A stretch of DNA of 64,000 bases from Petunia secreta. Lineage: Eukaryota; Streptophyta; Magnoliopsida; Solanales; Solanaceae. The number at the start of each line of letters is the position of its first letter. Within the stretch, counting starts at the first letter, position 1. A program made the position numbers and the translations under genes. Of the stretch, positions 1 to 12,800 are shown one piece after another. The notes beneath the pieces were generated by a model. It searched no databases, was not told where the DNA came from, and worked only from the letters and a program-made list of their open reading frames with translations. The stretch spans positions 18,991,501 through 19,055,500 of the forward strand of contig JARKIP010000023.1 of assembly GCA_029990175.1 (NCBI GenBank), in the 5' to 3' direction.

Positions 1-139
1 AACAAGAAAGTTTTACTAAATTAGTATGCGTGCTAGACCATTTTGACACAAATTGCTAAAATGGTCGGCTTATTTTGGACATCAATGCTTTGCTCGACTA
101 TCGATTCTTGTTTGTCGCATAACAATCTGTACCAATTAG

Positions 140-174
<35 letters not shown>

Positions 175-729
175 ACCGCTTCTGATAACTATGAAATCAA
201 CATCAATGTCTTCAATTTTCCTTCACACAATTTTGCCCCAGTTATAACTTCAACATTTCAACTTGTTTTGCAAAAATTGCCCCAGTTATGACTTTCAAAA
301 CTTCAAACTGCTTATCAAAGCTGCCCCGGTTGCAATCTCCCTCGTCTTCTACTTGCTTTGCTAAATTTGCCCCAGTTCTATCTTTGGGAAAATTAAAAAT
401 TAAATACTAAAGGGTCGAGCCCGATGGAGGAGCCTACGTATCCCTCATTGGGAATCAGACCGTGCGTAGTTCTGCTTACATAGAAGAGATTTTCAAATGC
501 TGGTGTAACCGAAACTCGATATGAGTTGCCTACGCTTCCCGCCTTGGGAAACCGGTTACCGTAGTTTGCTTACATAGAAATAGAGTTAACATTCATGATT
601 TGATATTCTTTCTTTTCTTTTCTTTCAACAAGCTAACAAAAGGAAATTACAATAATTACTTCCTAATAATGCGAATAAACTAACTTCTACTTCTGCAACT
701 CTACTGCTTTTCTGGAACTTGATAAACGC

Positions 730-1941
730 CTAAATGCCCTTCTTCGAGGGATTTTCCTTTGCATATGGTAAGATTAAGACAAAAGGTTCGCCAATGCCGT
801 TTGTGGGTAGAATTTTGACATGGCCAGATTTGATCAAGCTTTCAACTTTCTTCTTAAATAAAGTGCATTCTTCAATATTGTGCCCCTCCATCCCTGAATG
901 GTAAGTACAAAATTTTCTCAAATTTTCAGGCTTACGTGACCAACACGGCTTTGGTTTTGCAAGATATACCAAACCGACCTTCAGAAGCCTTTCAAACAGG
1001 TTTGCATAAGATCCTGGTATTTGTGTGAATGCAACAGCAGATGCTTTGTGGCTGCTTGACTGAAAACCTGGATTAACAACCACTTTCTCGATGTTATAAG
1101 GTTTTTCTGCTATGGGTGGCAAAGGGCTTGGCATAACAGCTTTTCCTTTGTCTTTAGATTGCGCCTCAACTAAGCCACACATTCTCTTGTCAGTTATTGC
1201 AACCGGCTCCACTTGAAGCTCTGCAGATTTTCTTTTCAATGGACTGCCCTTTGCCAGAATCGGGTTCGAGAATTCATAATGCGCGACAAAGTCCCGGGCT
1301 AGTTTATCCCAATTGTCCAATTTCCAAGGACCTCGTATTGCAAACCATGTCAAAGCTGGTTCCTTAAGTGTCCTAGCAAACATCATCAACTTGGTTTCAT
1401 TGCTTGGTCCATACCTTGCGACCCAGCCAAGGTATGCTTTCAAGTGATCACGAGGATTTCCTGTCCCGTCATACATTGGTGGATCAACTGAGTCAAAAAC
1501 ATCCACATGTTCGCTTTCTGCCTCCCCTAAGCTTACTTGAGATGGTAGAGCATTCTCATCTATCATTGTGCCATTGCTATCTTTAGCATTGGGAAGCCCT
1601 CCCCCGTTGCTTTTCTCATTGCTTGTTTTTGATGAGCCACCAAATTCCTTTTCCAAAAGGAATGCATGCAAATTAGGGAACTGTTGAGCATCACACTCAA
1701 ATGCTGGAGCTACTTGCATTGTAGGAGGTGCAACAGTATAAATAGGAGCAACAGGAGCACTTGGTCCTGGGCTTGGCACGTTACGCACTGGATTGTGAGC
1801 ATCCATGAGCGCGATAACCAATTCAGTAAGGCTAGTGAGTCTCTTTTCCAAACTTGCCACGGTTGCTTCAAGCTTGTTAACCTTGTCTTGGTGGGATCCA
1901 TCATTTCCAGTCAAGTCAATCACGACATTTTGACGAGCCAT
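730..1941 (-). CDS. Retrotransposon gag-like protein (Tat/Ogre type), 403 aa
   Basis: Structural (capsid/nucleocapsid-like) protein of the surrounding retrotransposon. Residues 20-50 are heptad-rich (KLEATVASLEKRLTSLTEL), a likely coiled coil. Residues about 158-225 carry the retrotransposon gag signature: an HLKAYLGW block, FARTLKEPALTWF, and W-x-x-LARDF. The next part of a normal gag capsid seems missing, since FVAHYEF runs straight into an unrelated Lys/Ser-rich segment; this suggests an internal deletion. Near the C-terminus is a zinc-knuckle-like C-x2-H-x5-H-x4-C (CTYHSGMEGHNIEEC) followed by the LFKKKVESLIKSG helix typical of Tat gags. The start ATG at 1941 begins MARQNVVIDL. The ORF is intact, but no protease or RT follows in the window. 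Confidence 0.75.
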   Translation of the reverse strand: MARQNVVIDLTGNDGSHQDKVNKLEATVASLEKRLTSLTELVIALMDAHNPVRNVPSPGPSAPVAPIYTVAPPTMQVAPAFECDAQQFPNLHAFLLEKEFGGSSKTSNEKSNGGGLPNAKDSNGTMIDENALPSQVSLGEAESEHVDVFDSVDPPMYDGTGNPRDHLKAYLGWVARYGPSNETKLMMFARTLKEPALTWFAIRGPWKLDNWDKLARDFVAHYEFSNPILAKGSPLKRKSAELQVEPVAITDKRMCGLVEAQSKDKGKAVMPSPLPPIAEKPYNIEKVVVNPGFQSSSHKASAVAFTQIPGSYANLFERLLKVGLVYLAKPKPCWSRKPENLRKFCTYHSGMEGHNIEECTLFKKKVESLIKSGHVKILPTNGIGEPFVLILPYAKENPSKKGI

Positions 1942-2924
1942 AGGTCCTGATCTTGATGTTCAAAATAATTAACCCTTTAGCAACGCATACCGAATTTAAT
2001 AAAAATTCATTAAAGATGAAACTGACGGATCAACTTATTCCAAAATGGGAAAAATCGAGACCGTACTGAAGAGACCCAAAATTTTAGGCAAGACACTCAT
2101 TTTGTTGAAGCAAACCAGATGCGAAAATGCTTGTTTAACTCTGAAGTTATTTTCAAAAGGAAGACACACTTGCAAATACTTTTAAAATATGACGATAAAT
2201 AATTTTGCAAAATGAGAAGGCTGGGGTTAAAATAACATTTAAAAGGTGTTTTAAAATAATGGTATGCATGAATTCTAATGATAGATAAATGTGTTCATAA
2301 AGCGGTTAAATTTTACAAAAGATAGGTTGAAATAACATAACGTTAATCTTACCATACCACCGAACAAATTCAATCACAGCGCAATCAGTGCCAACAAATT
2401 TCAAGCAAGCAGCACGTATTTAGCAAGTAATCGCATATTGGACAGATAATTTGACATGTGGCAACCACAAGTAATTGGTCGTAAATAAAAAATGCAAACG
2501 CTTCCTAACCTGTAAGGTGCCTCTTTGTGCCAGAGGTGGGCCTAAGACGCGCAAACAAGTGGTAACGAAAAATAGTTCATGCCAGTTTTGAGCAATTCAG
2601 ATTTAGAGTAAGTGATAAATAGTAACAATAATTGATAACAATCGGCTCTCCGCCTCAACATTGCAATTCCATTATCCCAACTAACTTCCAAAAAGCTAGT
2701 CTCAACTCGAAATTCTAACACTACTCATGCTCTCCACAACATCTGCACCAAATTTCTGAACCCAAATGCCTAAAACCTGAAACAAACCTCTATACCTTTC
2801 GCAAACATCAACGCTCCACCAAGCACAACATCCAATTATTTCACAACATCCAGGGGTGAAATTTTCAACTGCCTTCACAATGCCAGACTGCAAATCATGA
2901 AAGGCGCCAATTGGCCTTTCAAAA

Positions 2925-3260
2925 TAAAACCTCACTGGTCCTTGGCTTTGGACAAGCCTCTCAGCTTCCTAGGTTTTGCAAGGCTCACAGACCTTGTTCA
3001 TAGGGCTCCTCACTGGTCCTCGGCTTTGATTAAGCCTCTCAGTTTCCTAGGTAGCCAAGACCGCACTGGTCTTCAAGGAGGGACCCCACTGGTCATTCAA
3101 AGACACAGGGGCTTCGCTCTCCTAGTATGCGACAAGCATACTTCAATTTTATACAGTTGCAGCTGGATAATCAACATAGGCCTGCACACACGCAAAGCCA
3201 TTCAAGAGAGGGACCCCACTGATCCTTTTAAAGAAACCAGGGGCTTCGCCTCTTAGATCT
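2925..3260. repeat. Short direct repeats in the retroelement leader
   Basis: Units of roughly 70-80 bp recur, each with CACTGGTCCT..GGCTTTG and CCTCTCAG(C/T)TTCCTAGGT. The same block is present in inverse orientation at about 24460-24790 inside the LTR element at 21199-31025, so the two elements share this leader region. Confidence 0.65.
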
Positions 3261-3991
3261 CACCACACCAGACTATCTCCAAAATACGAACCAACCAAAT
3301 CTGCCTAACTTTCCCCCGACTGCAATTCTGTCTATGATCTCAATTCTGCTAAATTCTTCCATTTTGACCTAAAGACAACATTGGAGACAAAATTCCAAAT
3401 CTGATTTTGCTCAAAACATGGTTAGGACTGAGGATTCGTTATCACACAGCACATAATATGCATTGTCGTTGGGTTTCAAGAACCCGTTGACAAAAGGGCG
3501 GTTTCTTAATTCTTGGAAACGGTATCAAGGACCGGGTCCAAACTAAGGTGTATATGCATGCATGACCTAATCTCCTTCTAAGAGTGGGCTAACGGTTGAG
3601 GCTGATTCAGACCTATGCGGGATAAACCTGGCCCCATAAACCAGTAAAACCGGCCATGACAAAACCAGGCAAACCATACCCCAACTAACTTTGGTGACAC
3701 GAAAGAAATTCAGAGACCTAGGAAGGGCAATGCCCTTCCTGCATAACTACCCGTCAAGCGGGTACCCCGTGATGAAATCGAGGAGGTGAAAGAGAATTGA
3801 CAGGCTCCATGAGGGAGGAAATATGAACGGAATGCAGACTATGCACAAATAAAACATGCTTCAATACATTCATTTCCAACAATTAATTCTACGCATGCAA
3901 ACAAATAAATAGTTAAGCTACGCATACATACAATCAACACACATATAAAGAAAGCAAATTCGTGAAAATCTTTTGGTTAGAACCATTTGCG

Positions 3992-4011
3992 TATCCCCAG
4001 CGGAGTCGCCA
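3992..4011 (-). other. Primer-binding site of the Tat/Ogre element
   Basis: Minus-strand TGGCGACTCCGCTGGGGATA lies three bases after the LTR end. A related sequence occurs at the same place in the element at 21199. It probably pairs with tRNA-Arg, as I recall for Ogre elements; this was not checked against a tRNA. Confidence 0.65.
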
Positions 4012-4014
4012 CGC

Positions 4015-7000
4015 TGTTGAACCCCAAAAAATTACCCTTTCTTTATGAAAAGATAGTTTCGGGTATATTTTCAACAAAATGGGATTCCAAAGGGTTTTCT
4101 TTGGAGTCGCCACCTAATTTAAGGATTATTAGGAACCTAAGTTAATTAAAGAGTGCAATTTATTCTTTATTTAAAAGAAATTAAATTAAAATCAGAGATT
4201 CTTAGGTAAGTGGTTCTTTTATTTCCGAAAGAAGGTCCCTTGCGGAAGCACTTTCGAAAATCCGCTAAATGCGGTTAATCCGGCGATTTTCACGAATTGT
4301 TAAAGATAATAAGCATATAAAGCTAATTTTATATACGGGTAATATGAATAATATAAATAAAATAAGATTTTAATTATGCCGATGTTTAGATAAATAAATG
4401 ACCTAATTTAAGATTAATTAAATGGATAATGAAATATGATCAATTTGATTAATTAATAGAATAAATAAAGGTTAAATGAAGTTAGATGATTAAATAAAAC
4501 ACACTAAATAAATAATTGGATAATAATAAAGAGTTAATTAATTGATTGAATAAATAGATAAATAAATAAACAAATGAATAACTTAATTAAATAAATGAAT
4601 ACTTATCAATTTTAATTAAATAAAAGAGTAAATGAATAATAATTAATTGATTAAATAAATAAATAAATAAATAAATAATTGATTAAATAAATGATTAATT
4701 GAAATTAAATAAATTAGATTAAGTAAATAAATAAATAAAGAATTAAAATTTAATTATTTTTAACTAAATAAATAAATTAGATTAGATAAATAAATAATTA
4801 AATACCATAAATAAATAATTCAAATGCAAATTATGACGAACGATACGATTTTAATTGGATTGGATTTGCACTCATTAATTGATAAATGATTCTAAACATC
4901 CATAAATTAATTGGTGATTCGCAAAGAAATGATACAAAGCATTCATATAAAAAATAATTTAAGTGATTTACAATAGTTATTCGCAATTCAAGTATCATTT
5001 CTATCCTACCGGGCTACTAATCCGGTCTATGGGGAAATCCTATACAGCATGCATTTTCTAAGGGAGCGGGGAAGGATGGAGTTTAGAAGATAGAACCCGG
5101 AAGCGCAAACTCATCACTGAGCCTTGGACTTTGTGATTTTCATTTATTCATTTCTTTTTGTTTTACATTTTCGGGGATATCAAGTCCCGAAAATGCGGAG
5201 CGATTCAAGTAACTTCCCAAATGCAAGTCGTTCCCCATTTGCGAGTTTAGCAACTCGAACTCGTCCCAAGAGGGTGTTCATGTCAAGAAAAGAAAATAAG
5301 AGATAAGGATTAAGAAATCCGGTCACTTAAACATTCACATTCATGTATGAAAGTTACAAAGCTAGCCGACAATAAAATTTTTAGTAAACGTAGCGAACTT
5401 CAAAACACATAAACTTAACATACATAGCCATGATACTAGATCACGATCAAATTATGGCATCAAGACAAGCAATTTTCTTAATTAATACTTAGCATATATC
5501 TAATCGCAACCGTGATCTCAAGATGAAACTCATGTCACTAAACAAAAATTACCTAACTGTGGCCATAAACATCATTTTAATTTACAAATAGACTTCTAAC
5601 AGAGAAAGCATGATAAACAAACTTAACCAAACAGAAAATGGAAAACCCGTAGCCTGACATGACTTAAAACTCAAAATATCTTAAGACACAAAATTATATC
5701 TTCATTCCTTAGCTAGAGACAATTGAGCAGATGGAGAGTACTTTTGACGAGAGGATTAGTAGGTTCCACACCACATACAACAAAATATAAAGAACAAATC
5801 TTGCTCGACCACTTCTTATCCACTTTTAGCTAATTAAATTAATTGCACTCTTTTAAAAATCAGACTTCACAAGCCAAACACCAAGGTCAAACCAATTTAC
5901 AATAGATCTTCCTACATGAATAATGGATCAGAGAGGTACAAAGACCAACGAATTCGAAGACTTAAGATGCTTAGAGACTCAGTATATCCTTCTACATGCG
6001 AATAATTTTAACAGCCTTAGAGTAATCCAGAGAACCAACCAACTGATAAAGATTACAACAGAATCAAAGATCCATCTTAGGATTTTAAAACCAGATTTTA
6101 ACCAACATCTACTCAAGGAAAACCTGGAACAGATGACTTGCTAAAAAAGAAACAGACAGAGATATGTTATTCACATAGCATTTTCCTAATGAATAACCAG
6201 GTTTAAACACTTTCTTTTTAGGCAAATTCATTAAACTTAAAGAAGAACATATGCAGCTAATATCACATCTCAGAGATATCAAAAGGAACAGGACTGAATA
6301 AGAGAAGCTTAAGTCATAACAATACCAGAATTGAAGCTACAGAGGTATGAGGCTATTACTTTACACATTTAGGAGAGTGGAATGGGAAGATATAATAAGG
6401 TTGCACCTGAACAAAACTTGACATCCCAAATGGAAATAAACCAACAAACACCCCACATTTCTTCATCCTTACCAAAGCACCCAATACCAACCTGCTACTT
6501 CTAAAAAAACCAGAGAAAGACCAGAGATAAATAAAGGCTGGACCTGAACTTTACCACCCTAAAACTAGACAGGGCCTCTCATTAACTCACCAGGCTCTCA
6601 TCAAACAGGTGAGAACTCAAACCACTTCCTTCATCCAAATGCTAAACTAAGGATTCACAGACAAGGAATCTTTACAATTTTAGGGGACTAATACATTGGG
6701 GCTCAGACCTTAGACTAGATTAGCTTATACATTCACATACAACTTGAAACAACCCCTGCTTGCCTTTTCCTAACAAGAAATACTTGCTTCCAATTCAATA
6801 GACAAAAGGCACTACAAACAGCCCCCTTACACCCCTCCTGAATCTGCAAGCCCATACAGCCCTAAAACAGAGCTCTAATCCACCTGGCAAACTACATGCA
6901 CCACACCACCCTCACTCTACAGCTTCCTGAAACACTCAAGAAACTGAGGCTGCCTGCTGCACCTATATATTAGCTAAAACACCCTAATACACACCTGAGA

Positions 7001-8656
7001 ACAAACTGAACAGATGATACTCCTGGACTTCATACAACCAGACTATCTGCAGCCCCTGAAACAGCCATCAGGACACCCTGACTCCCTCTTCTCCTCTCCA
7101 AACAAACTATGAACAGACTTCCTTCATTCTTGCTATTATACCTCACCAAAGCAGATCTCTTTACACTATCTCAACCTGAGATAATACACCCACTGCACTC
7201 TTCTCAACAGCCAAACCACCAGAACATCTATCTAGACCACCTGCCTCACTTCAAATCCCCTCACACATTCTCAGCTTTCAGAAATAAACTCCACACCCCC
7301 TATGAACCAAACAGCCCTTCACCAAGCTACCTGAACCTACAAACCTATGCTACTACAGAAACAGCCTCCACATAACTTTAAACCAAGCCATAGACTCGAC
7401 TAAATCAGATTGACTACAGAGGACATTATTTTTTACTTCATACAGAAGCACACATATGAGAATAGAAACAAGTAATTATGATTCAAACTCTTAATGATTA
7501 TTCCTCTATTTAGTAGCAAAAGCAATAAAGTTTCAACCTTTAACAACGTTCAGACTTTCGAGCACTATAACGACATTTGACAGAACACAGTCATCGACTA
7601 ATACTATAACAACTCGATTTCTAAGACAATACACAATTAATCGACGAACAGATTAAACAAACAACATATAAAAAATACCATAGTTAAGAGGATTACCTCT
7701 TGCGATGCAGTGAACAAAGGCGAGGATTCGAAGAAAGCGACTCGAAACAAGTGCGACGAGTGAGGTCGTCGACTCGGACAAGGTCGACGACTAGAAAGGA
7801 GAAATGACGACACAAAGTCGAAAGCGACGCTCGACTCCAAAACAGAAAAAAAAACTAATATGCTATGTGTATCTCCTCCTTTAAACTGAGAGAAAAATGT
7901 AATGTATAGAAAATGCTGCCGTTTTTTCTCTTGGTCTATAAACTTAGCCCCCTTCTAAAATGAACAAAAATCAAAATTTATACCTGAGAGCTAGGGTTCC
8001 AGGTACTTTGAATTTCCCTCACGATCCTTACTCGTTTTTTACCATTCCTTTTGAAATCAGGGTCAAAGAGGTCTAATCCTTTCGGATTGTACCCATTTCA
8101 CTCTGATTTCGAGGGAAATACGAACGTTATGACTTCTTTACGGCTCGGATCGATTTGCGTTCAAAATGGACGATTTAGATTGATTCTCGCACTACTACCA
8201 CAGCTGGATTGAAGTGGGGTCGCGGGGGGGACCATGGGGTACGAATTCTTGGATGTTTGTGTGATGAGGATCGGGTTAACGGGTTTTCGCGGGTTGAAAT
8301 TGGGGAATCGGGTTGGGAAAACTGATTGAGAAGTGGAGGGGTATGCGCGTGTGTAATGTGTATAAGGAAGGGTGTGTGTGGTGTATAGGAAAGCTTTACA
8401 TAGATATGCCAGGATTTAGGTTTAAGCGCGAAATTAGCCTTCTTTTGGATTTAGATAGGAAATGAAGGGGTTGCGCGGGGTGGGTAGAAATTGGGGTTAT
8501 GCATTTTAAAATTAGGCACTTTACTTAAGAATGTCAATTGATTTTCTTACTATTATTATTATTTTATTTAATTTTCACTTTTGATATTAATTATAAGCAT
8601 CGCAATAATTTATTAACTTTTAAGAAAATTTCGGGACAAAATTTGGGTGTCAACAG
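4015..8656 (-). repeat. 5' LTR of the minus-strand Tat/Ogre element (4.6 kb)
   Basis: It starts on the minus strand at 8656 with TGTTGACACCCAAATTTTG and ends at 4015 with GGGGTTCAACA, directly followed by a PBS. Both ends match those of the element at 21199-31025 (TGTTGACACCCAATTTTG... GGGGTTCAACA), which supports the boundaries. Length 4642 bp, large but normal for Ogre-like elements. The short ORFs inside it look like chance reading frames. Confidence 0.75.
4380..4815. repeat. AT-only low-complexity tract (AAAT/TTAAT type) in LTR
   Basis: About 430 bp almost entirely of A and T, built from AAATAAAT and TTAATTAAATAA units, within the 4.6-kb LTR. No coding potential. Confidence 0.8.
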
Positions 8657-8773
8657 AGACTATCAGGGAAAATATACCGTTCCTAACAAAGTTTGACTAA
8701 TAACTAGTTGGAACATTTGGGCCGCATGATGTTCTGTGTCGCAGGCCATTTGAAATACAAGAAAGAAAAAGAA

Positions 8774-9255
8774 TGAAGAATGAGGGAGTAGTTTAGAGAA
8801 AGTCGAGGCACCCACCTGGAGAATAAGGGAGTAGTTTAGAGAAAGTCGAGGCACCCACCTGGAGAATGAGGGAGTAGTTTAGAGGAAGTCGAGGCACCCA
8901 CCTGGACAATGAGGGAGTAGTTTAGAGAAAGTCGAGGCACCCACCTGGAGAATGAGGGAGTAGTTTAGAGGAAATCGAGGCACCCACCTGGAGAATGAAG
9001 GAGTAGTTTAGAGAAAGTTGAGGCACCCACCTGGAGAATGAGGGAATTAGTTTTAAGAAGTCAGGCGCCCACCTGAAGAACGAGGGAATACATTTGAAGA
9101 AGTCCAGGCACCCACCTGAAGAACGAGGGAATACATTTGAAGAAGTCCAGGCGCTCACCTGAAGAACGAGGGAATCCATTCTGTAAAGAGGGAAGACCCA
9201 CCTGAACCAAGATCGGGGATTTATCTTTTCTACAAAGAGCAAGACCCACCTGAAC
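8774..9255 (+). repeat. Tandem repeat array, about 43-bp unit, about 10 copies
   Basis: Head-to-tail units carry GAGGGAGTAGTTTAGAG, (A/T)CGAGGCACCCACCTG. The last units drift to GAACGAGGGAATACATTTG and then to short CCCACCTGAACCAAGA units. It sits just upstream of the polypurine tract and LTR, where plant Tat/Ogre elements are known to carry variable tandem repeats. The ORFs through it are artefacts of the repeat. Confidence 0.85.
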
Positions 9256-9790
9256 CAAGAGCGGTGGTTTTATTTTCAACAAGTGAGGGGAGCAAGAACC
9301 AAGAAGCTCAGCTCGGGAAGCATGAAGACTTAGAGTAGGAATTATAACTTTATATTTTCAATGTTGTACTTTCGTTTTCTCTGTAAAGCAATGACCACCA
9401 ATCAGCAAGCAACCAGTGACCAGCAGCGACAGCCCTTGTGTGCCTAAGAGTGTCTAGTATCAGCCCCAAGTGTGTCTCGAAGATGTCTCTTATTTGTCGT
9501 AGTAGTCTAGAGTGTCTATTGTCATCTTAGTGGTCTAGAGTGTCTAGGTTTGTCTTAGTGAGTCTAGAAGAGTCTAGTGTCTGTTTGAATGCGGTAGTCC
9601 CAACTACCGCACGTGAGGAACTACACTGACCTGATTCCTTAGTCCAGGGATATGTAGGTAACCTTGTTCTTGGTTGGAACCGAAGAATCAGGGTACGGTC
9701 ACCATTTTTAAAAGCATGCTCTCAGCTAGAACCAAAAAGCCAAAATTAGTTGTCGATTACTTCTTTGTCCGAAAACTCTTTGTGTTCCCG

Positions 9791-9806
9791 AACAAAGAGG
9801 GGCAGC
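9791..9806 (+). other. Polypurine tract
   Basis: AACAAAGAGGGGCAGC immediately precedes the TG of the LTR at 9807. The same AAAGAGGGGCAGC precedes the 3' LTR at 28497 of another element in this window, so it is a family feature. Confidence 0.8.
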
Positions 9807-12800
9807 TGTAATCACCTAATTTTGGCACGAATACAGAAAAAATTTCTCAAAATAGCCGTGTTAGATTCTTAGAATTTTTGCCGAAATTTTCCTAAATTTT
9901 AGTCTTTATTTTAATTTAAATTGTCATTAATTAGGATAGAAAATATGAAATTTGCAAAAAAAAAATAATAATAATACTTGTTATGTGTTTAATTTTTTAT
10001 TATATAGTTTAATTGTGATAGTGTTGTAAAATATGTGGTTTAATTTTAGTAAGTTGTGTGTTTATACATCATTTTTGTGATTATATGTAAAAAATATATA
10101 GCCCAATGCTTTGGCCCGTCAGCCCATTTGCTCTATGGCCCGTCCAACGTTCTTTTGATCTCAACCATTGGATCAAATTTGATCTAATGGTTCTCATTCC
10201 TCCCCTTATTTCCCTTATAAGCTCACAAAAACCCCTCATTTTTCACTCACACCCACAAGTCTATTAAGACTTAGTGAAACTCTGCTGAAATTTCCACTCT
10301 CCCACCGGATATCGCACCCCACCACTGCCCCACCGTTGCTCCGCCGCCTTCCGCCTCTGCGCCGCCGCCGGCCACCACTTCCGGTGGTCGGAAAAATACA
10401 AATTATATATCATTGGAAAGATCTCGAGACCCTCATTCCATTTCTCAACTCGGATTCTCCATATTCTTAGACGTTTCTCGTAGATCGGGCTTCAAAGTTC
10501 CGGTTGAACCTCAACTCCGGCGACCCATAATTTTTTCCGGTAAGTTTTGTTTCCCTTTCTTTTTATCCGCTTCCCCTTACCCTTCTCTATGTCTCCCGAT
10601 ACCCCATCCCTTTCTTCCTATTTTCCTTCCCTGTTTCTGTTTTCTTTCCCCGTTCTTCTTCTTATTTTTTCCGTTTTTCTTTTCTTGTCATGGTGTCGCT
10701 GCTGCTACTGTTTTCTGATGCCGAGGGTGATGATGGTGAGGTTTGTTTCTGCTTATTTGGTGAGGCTGATTGTTTGTGGTGGAGGGTTTGTTGTGTTCGA
10801 TGTCGTGTTTGAATCCGGGGCTGTGATGATTTGTTTGCGGAGCGAGGGCTGTTTCAGTTTTTTTTTTTTTTTGAACGGAGGCGGAGGGGCTTTGATTTTT
10901 TCTGTTGTTGATTAGGCGGTGTATGGGCGAATTTGAGGCAACAGTGATGACGTTGTTTGTTGACGATGATGTTTTGGGTGGCGTAATAAGGCAGTATGGT
11001 GGCAGTGTTTGTTTAGTAGCAGTAGTTGTGAGCGAGGCAGCTGTGGTGGTGATTTGTTTAGTGAGCGATGGTGATATTGAGTTGAAGGCAAGCGGCTGCG
11101 AGGTTGAGGCAGCCGTGAGTGCCAAGGCAGCGGCTCAACGATGGCAGCGACGTGGTATTCGTATTGACGAGTGAGTTTTTTTTTTCTTGCTTGGCATTGG
11201 CTTAGACGGCTAGCTAGATTGTATTTTCCCTTCTACTATAGGCTGATTTACTTAATTGTTCAATTACGTAGTTGTTAACATTGCATAATCTTTTGAACTT
11301 CATCTTGTATATGTATGATAATGGAAATGGGAAATTTTGTTTTGTTTTCACTGGTGGTGCAAAGATCAGATGTGTATGTTTGGCTAAGTTTGTGTCATGT
11401 GCCTCAACGTTTAATTAAGATTAATTGGATTCACTTGTGAGCTTCATTAGATATGTATGAAAGTGTTTAGTCGTATTAGATTCAATCTTTTCTTTGGAAA
11501 GGTGTGAACACTAGTTATTCCCTCCATATGTTTCTGTAGATTTTTCTTTGTTTATGCTAGATGTTGGCTGTTGAAGCCGTTTAGCTAAGTTTGAAAGTGT
11601 AACACTCATGTCTGCCTGTTTATTCCCCTTAAAGCATAAAGAGCATCATTAGTTATCAGAATTGTTAAGATTGAGTTTTTAGTTTAGCATAGTCATCAAT
11701 TCAAATCTGGTTGCATCTAGTATAGTTTAGTTAGTTTAGGGGGGCTGCTTTTTAGTTTGGTTTAGTTTAGACAAAGTTAGGATTTGGTTACCCTTTGGTT
11801 CAGTTTCAACTTAGTTTGGGCTGAATCTAGTTTGTATAGTTGGGTCCTAGTCCTTCTAGTTAGTGTAATGAGTAAAAGGACCCTACTTGTATTATTTCAG
11901 CTTTTTAGAACTGTTTTGGCTGCTGAAATAGTAATTTTTCAGCTGCTCTACTATGCTGAAAATAGCCAAAACATACTCAAGTTTAGGGGTGTGGGCTTGT
12001 ACTTTTGTACAAGTTTACACCCCACCCCTTTGCCTTCACTTTTAGCTATAAATAGGGCATTGAATTCCCTCATTTAAGATACAACTACCAGCTGAAACAA
12101 CTGAAAATACTTGAGAGAAAAAAGGGTTGAAACATTAAGCTTTTGAGCACAAAGATTTAGAGCCAAAAGGGCTTTGACTTTGGGGTTTAAACCTGGTGTT
12201 AAGGTAACAAGAAAGGGTTGTGAAGAGGTTTTTGTATGAGTTTTTCTGGGCTGTTTTTTTCTAGCTGCTACTGTGGGGCTTCTTTTTGTTGGTGAATTTT
12301 AGGCTTTGTTTTAGTTTTTTGAGTTAAAAGGAGCTGGTTTAAAGGGAGTTTAAGTTGCTAGCTTCGTTGCTGTTGGAGCTTGCTGGCACGAGTCTATTTG
12401 TAAGCTTGTGAAAGTCACTATACTAGGTATTTTTCCTTAACCCCCTGCTGTATGAAATATTTAATTTGGCCATGTTTTCAAGAGCCTAAGCATGTTATAA
12501 CCTGATTTAACTATGATGTCTAATCTTTAAAAAAAATGTCATCTCGATTCACAATTTACGTTTTCTCTGTGTGCATTAAGTAAGAAAAAATGATTAAGCT
12601 ACTATGTTGTATTTAAGTTCGAGAGCCGCATAAAAGCCTGATTTTTTTTCTCTGTTGAATTCAATAAATGGCCCATGTGAAATCATTTTATAGATACAAC
12701 CCAAAGCCTTTCTTACTGGTCACGATCATATATTTGTAAGAAAATATTTATAAAAAAGAAGTTATGCAAGCAGTTCCTATGTTATGTGGCTACTTATTTT

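Larger units (their letters stand above)
1..8656 (-). mobile_element. Tat/Ogre-type Ty3-gypsy LTR retrotransposon, 5' portion (runs off the window)
   Basis: On the minus strand the order is LTR (8656 to 4015), primer-binding site, about 2 kb of untranslated leader, a gag-like ORF (1941 to 730), then more non-coding sequence out to the window edge. LTR ends are TGTTGACACCC... and ...GGGGTTCAACA. The long LTR, long leader and PBS starting TGGCGACTCC fit the Tat/Ogre group. Sequence from 1 to 729 (downstream of gag) has no convincing ORF and includes a run of 34 A at 140-173 and short CCCCAGTT-type repeats. No pol is visible, so it may be a gag-only non-autonomous member or pol may lie beyond the window. 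The other LTR and target duplication are outside. Confidence 0.8.

Noticed and set aside
5923..7375. ORFs of 73 and 88 aa in the 4.6-kb LTR
   Set aside because: No recognisable motif, random composition, inside an LTR.
8774..9282. CRISPR-like regular repeats and two ORFs
   Set aside because: Repeats are head to tail without spacers, in a plant retroelement 3' region; the ORFs just read through the repeat unit.
10413..11174. ORFs in the Tat-type LTR leader (101, 122, 89 aa plus and 145 aa minus)
   Set aside because: Low-complexity Phe/Ser/Val or Thr/Ser compositions in a GC/pyrimidine-rich LTR stretch; no conserved motif.
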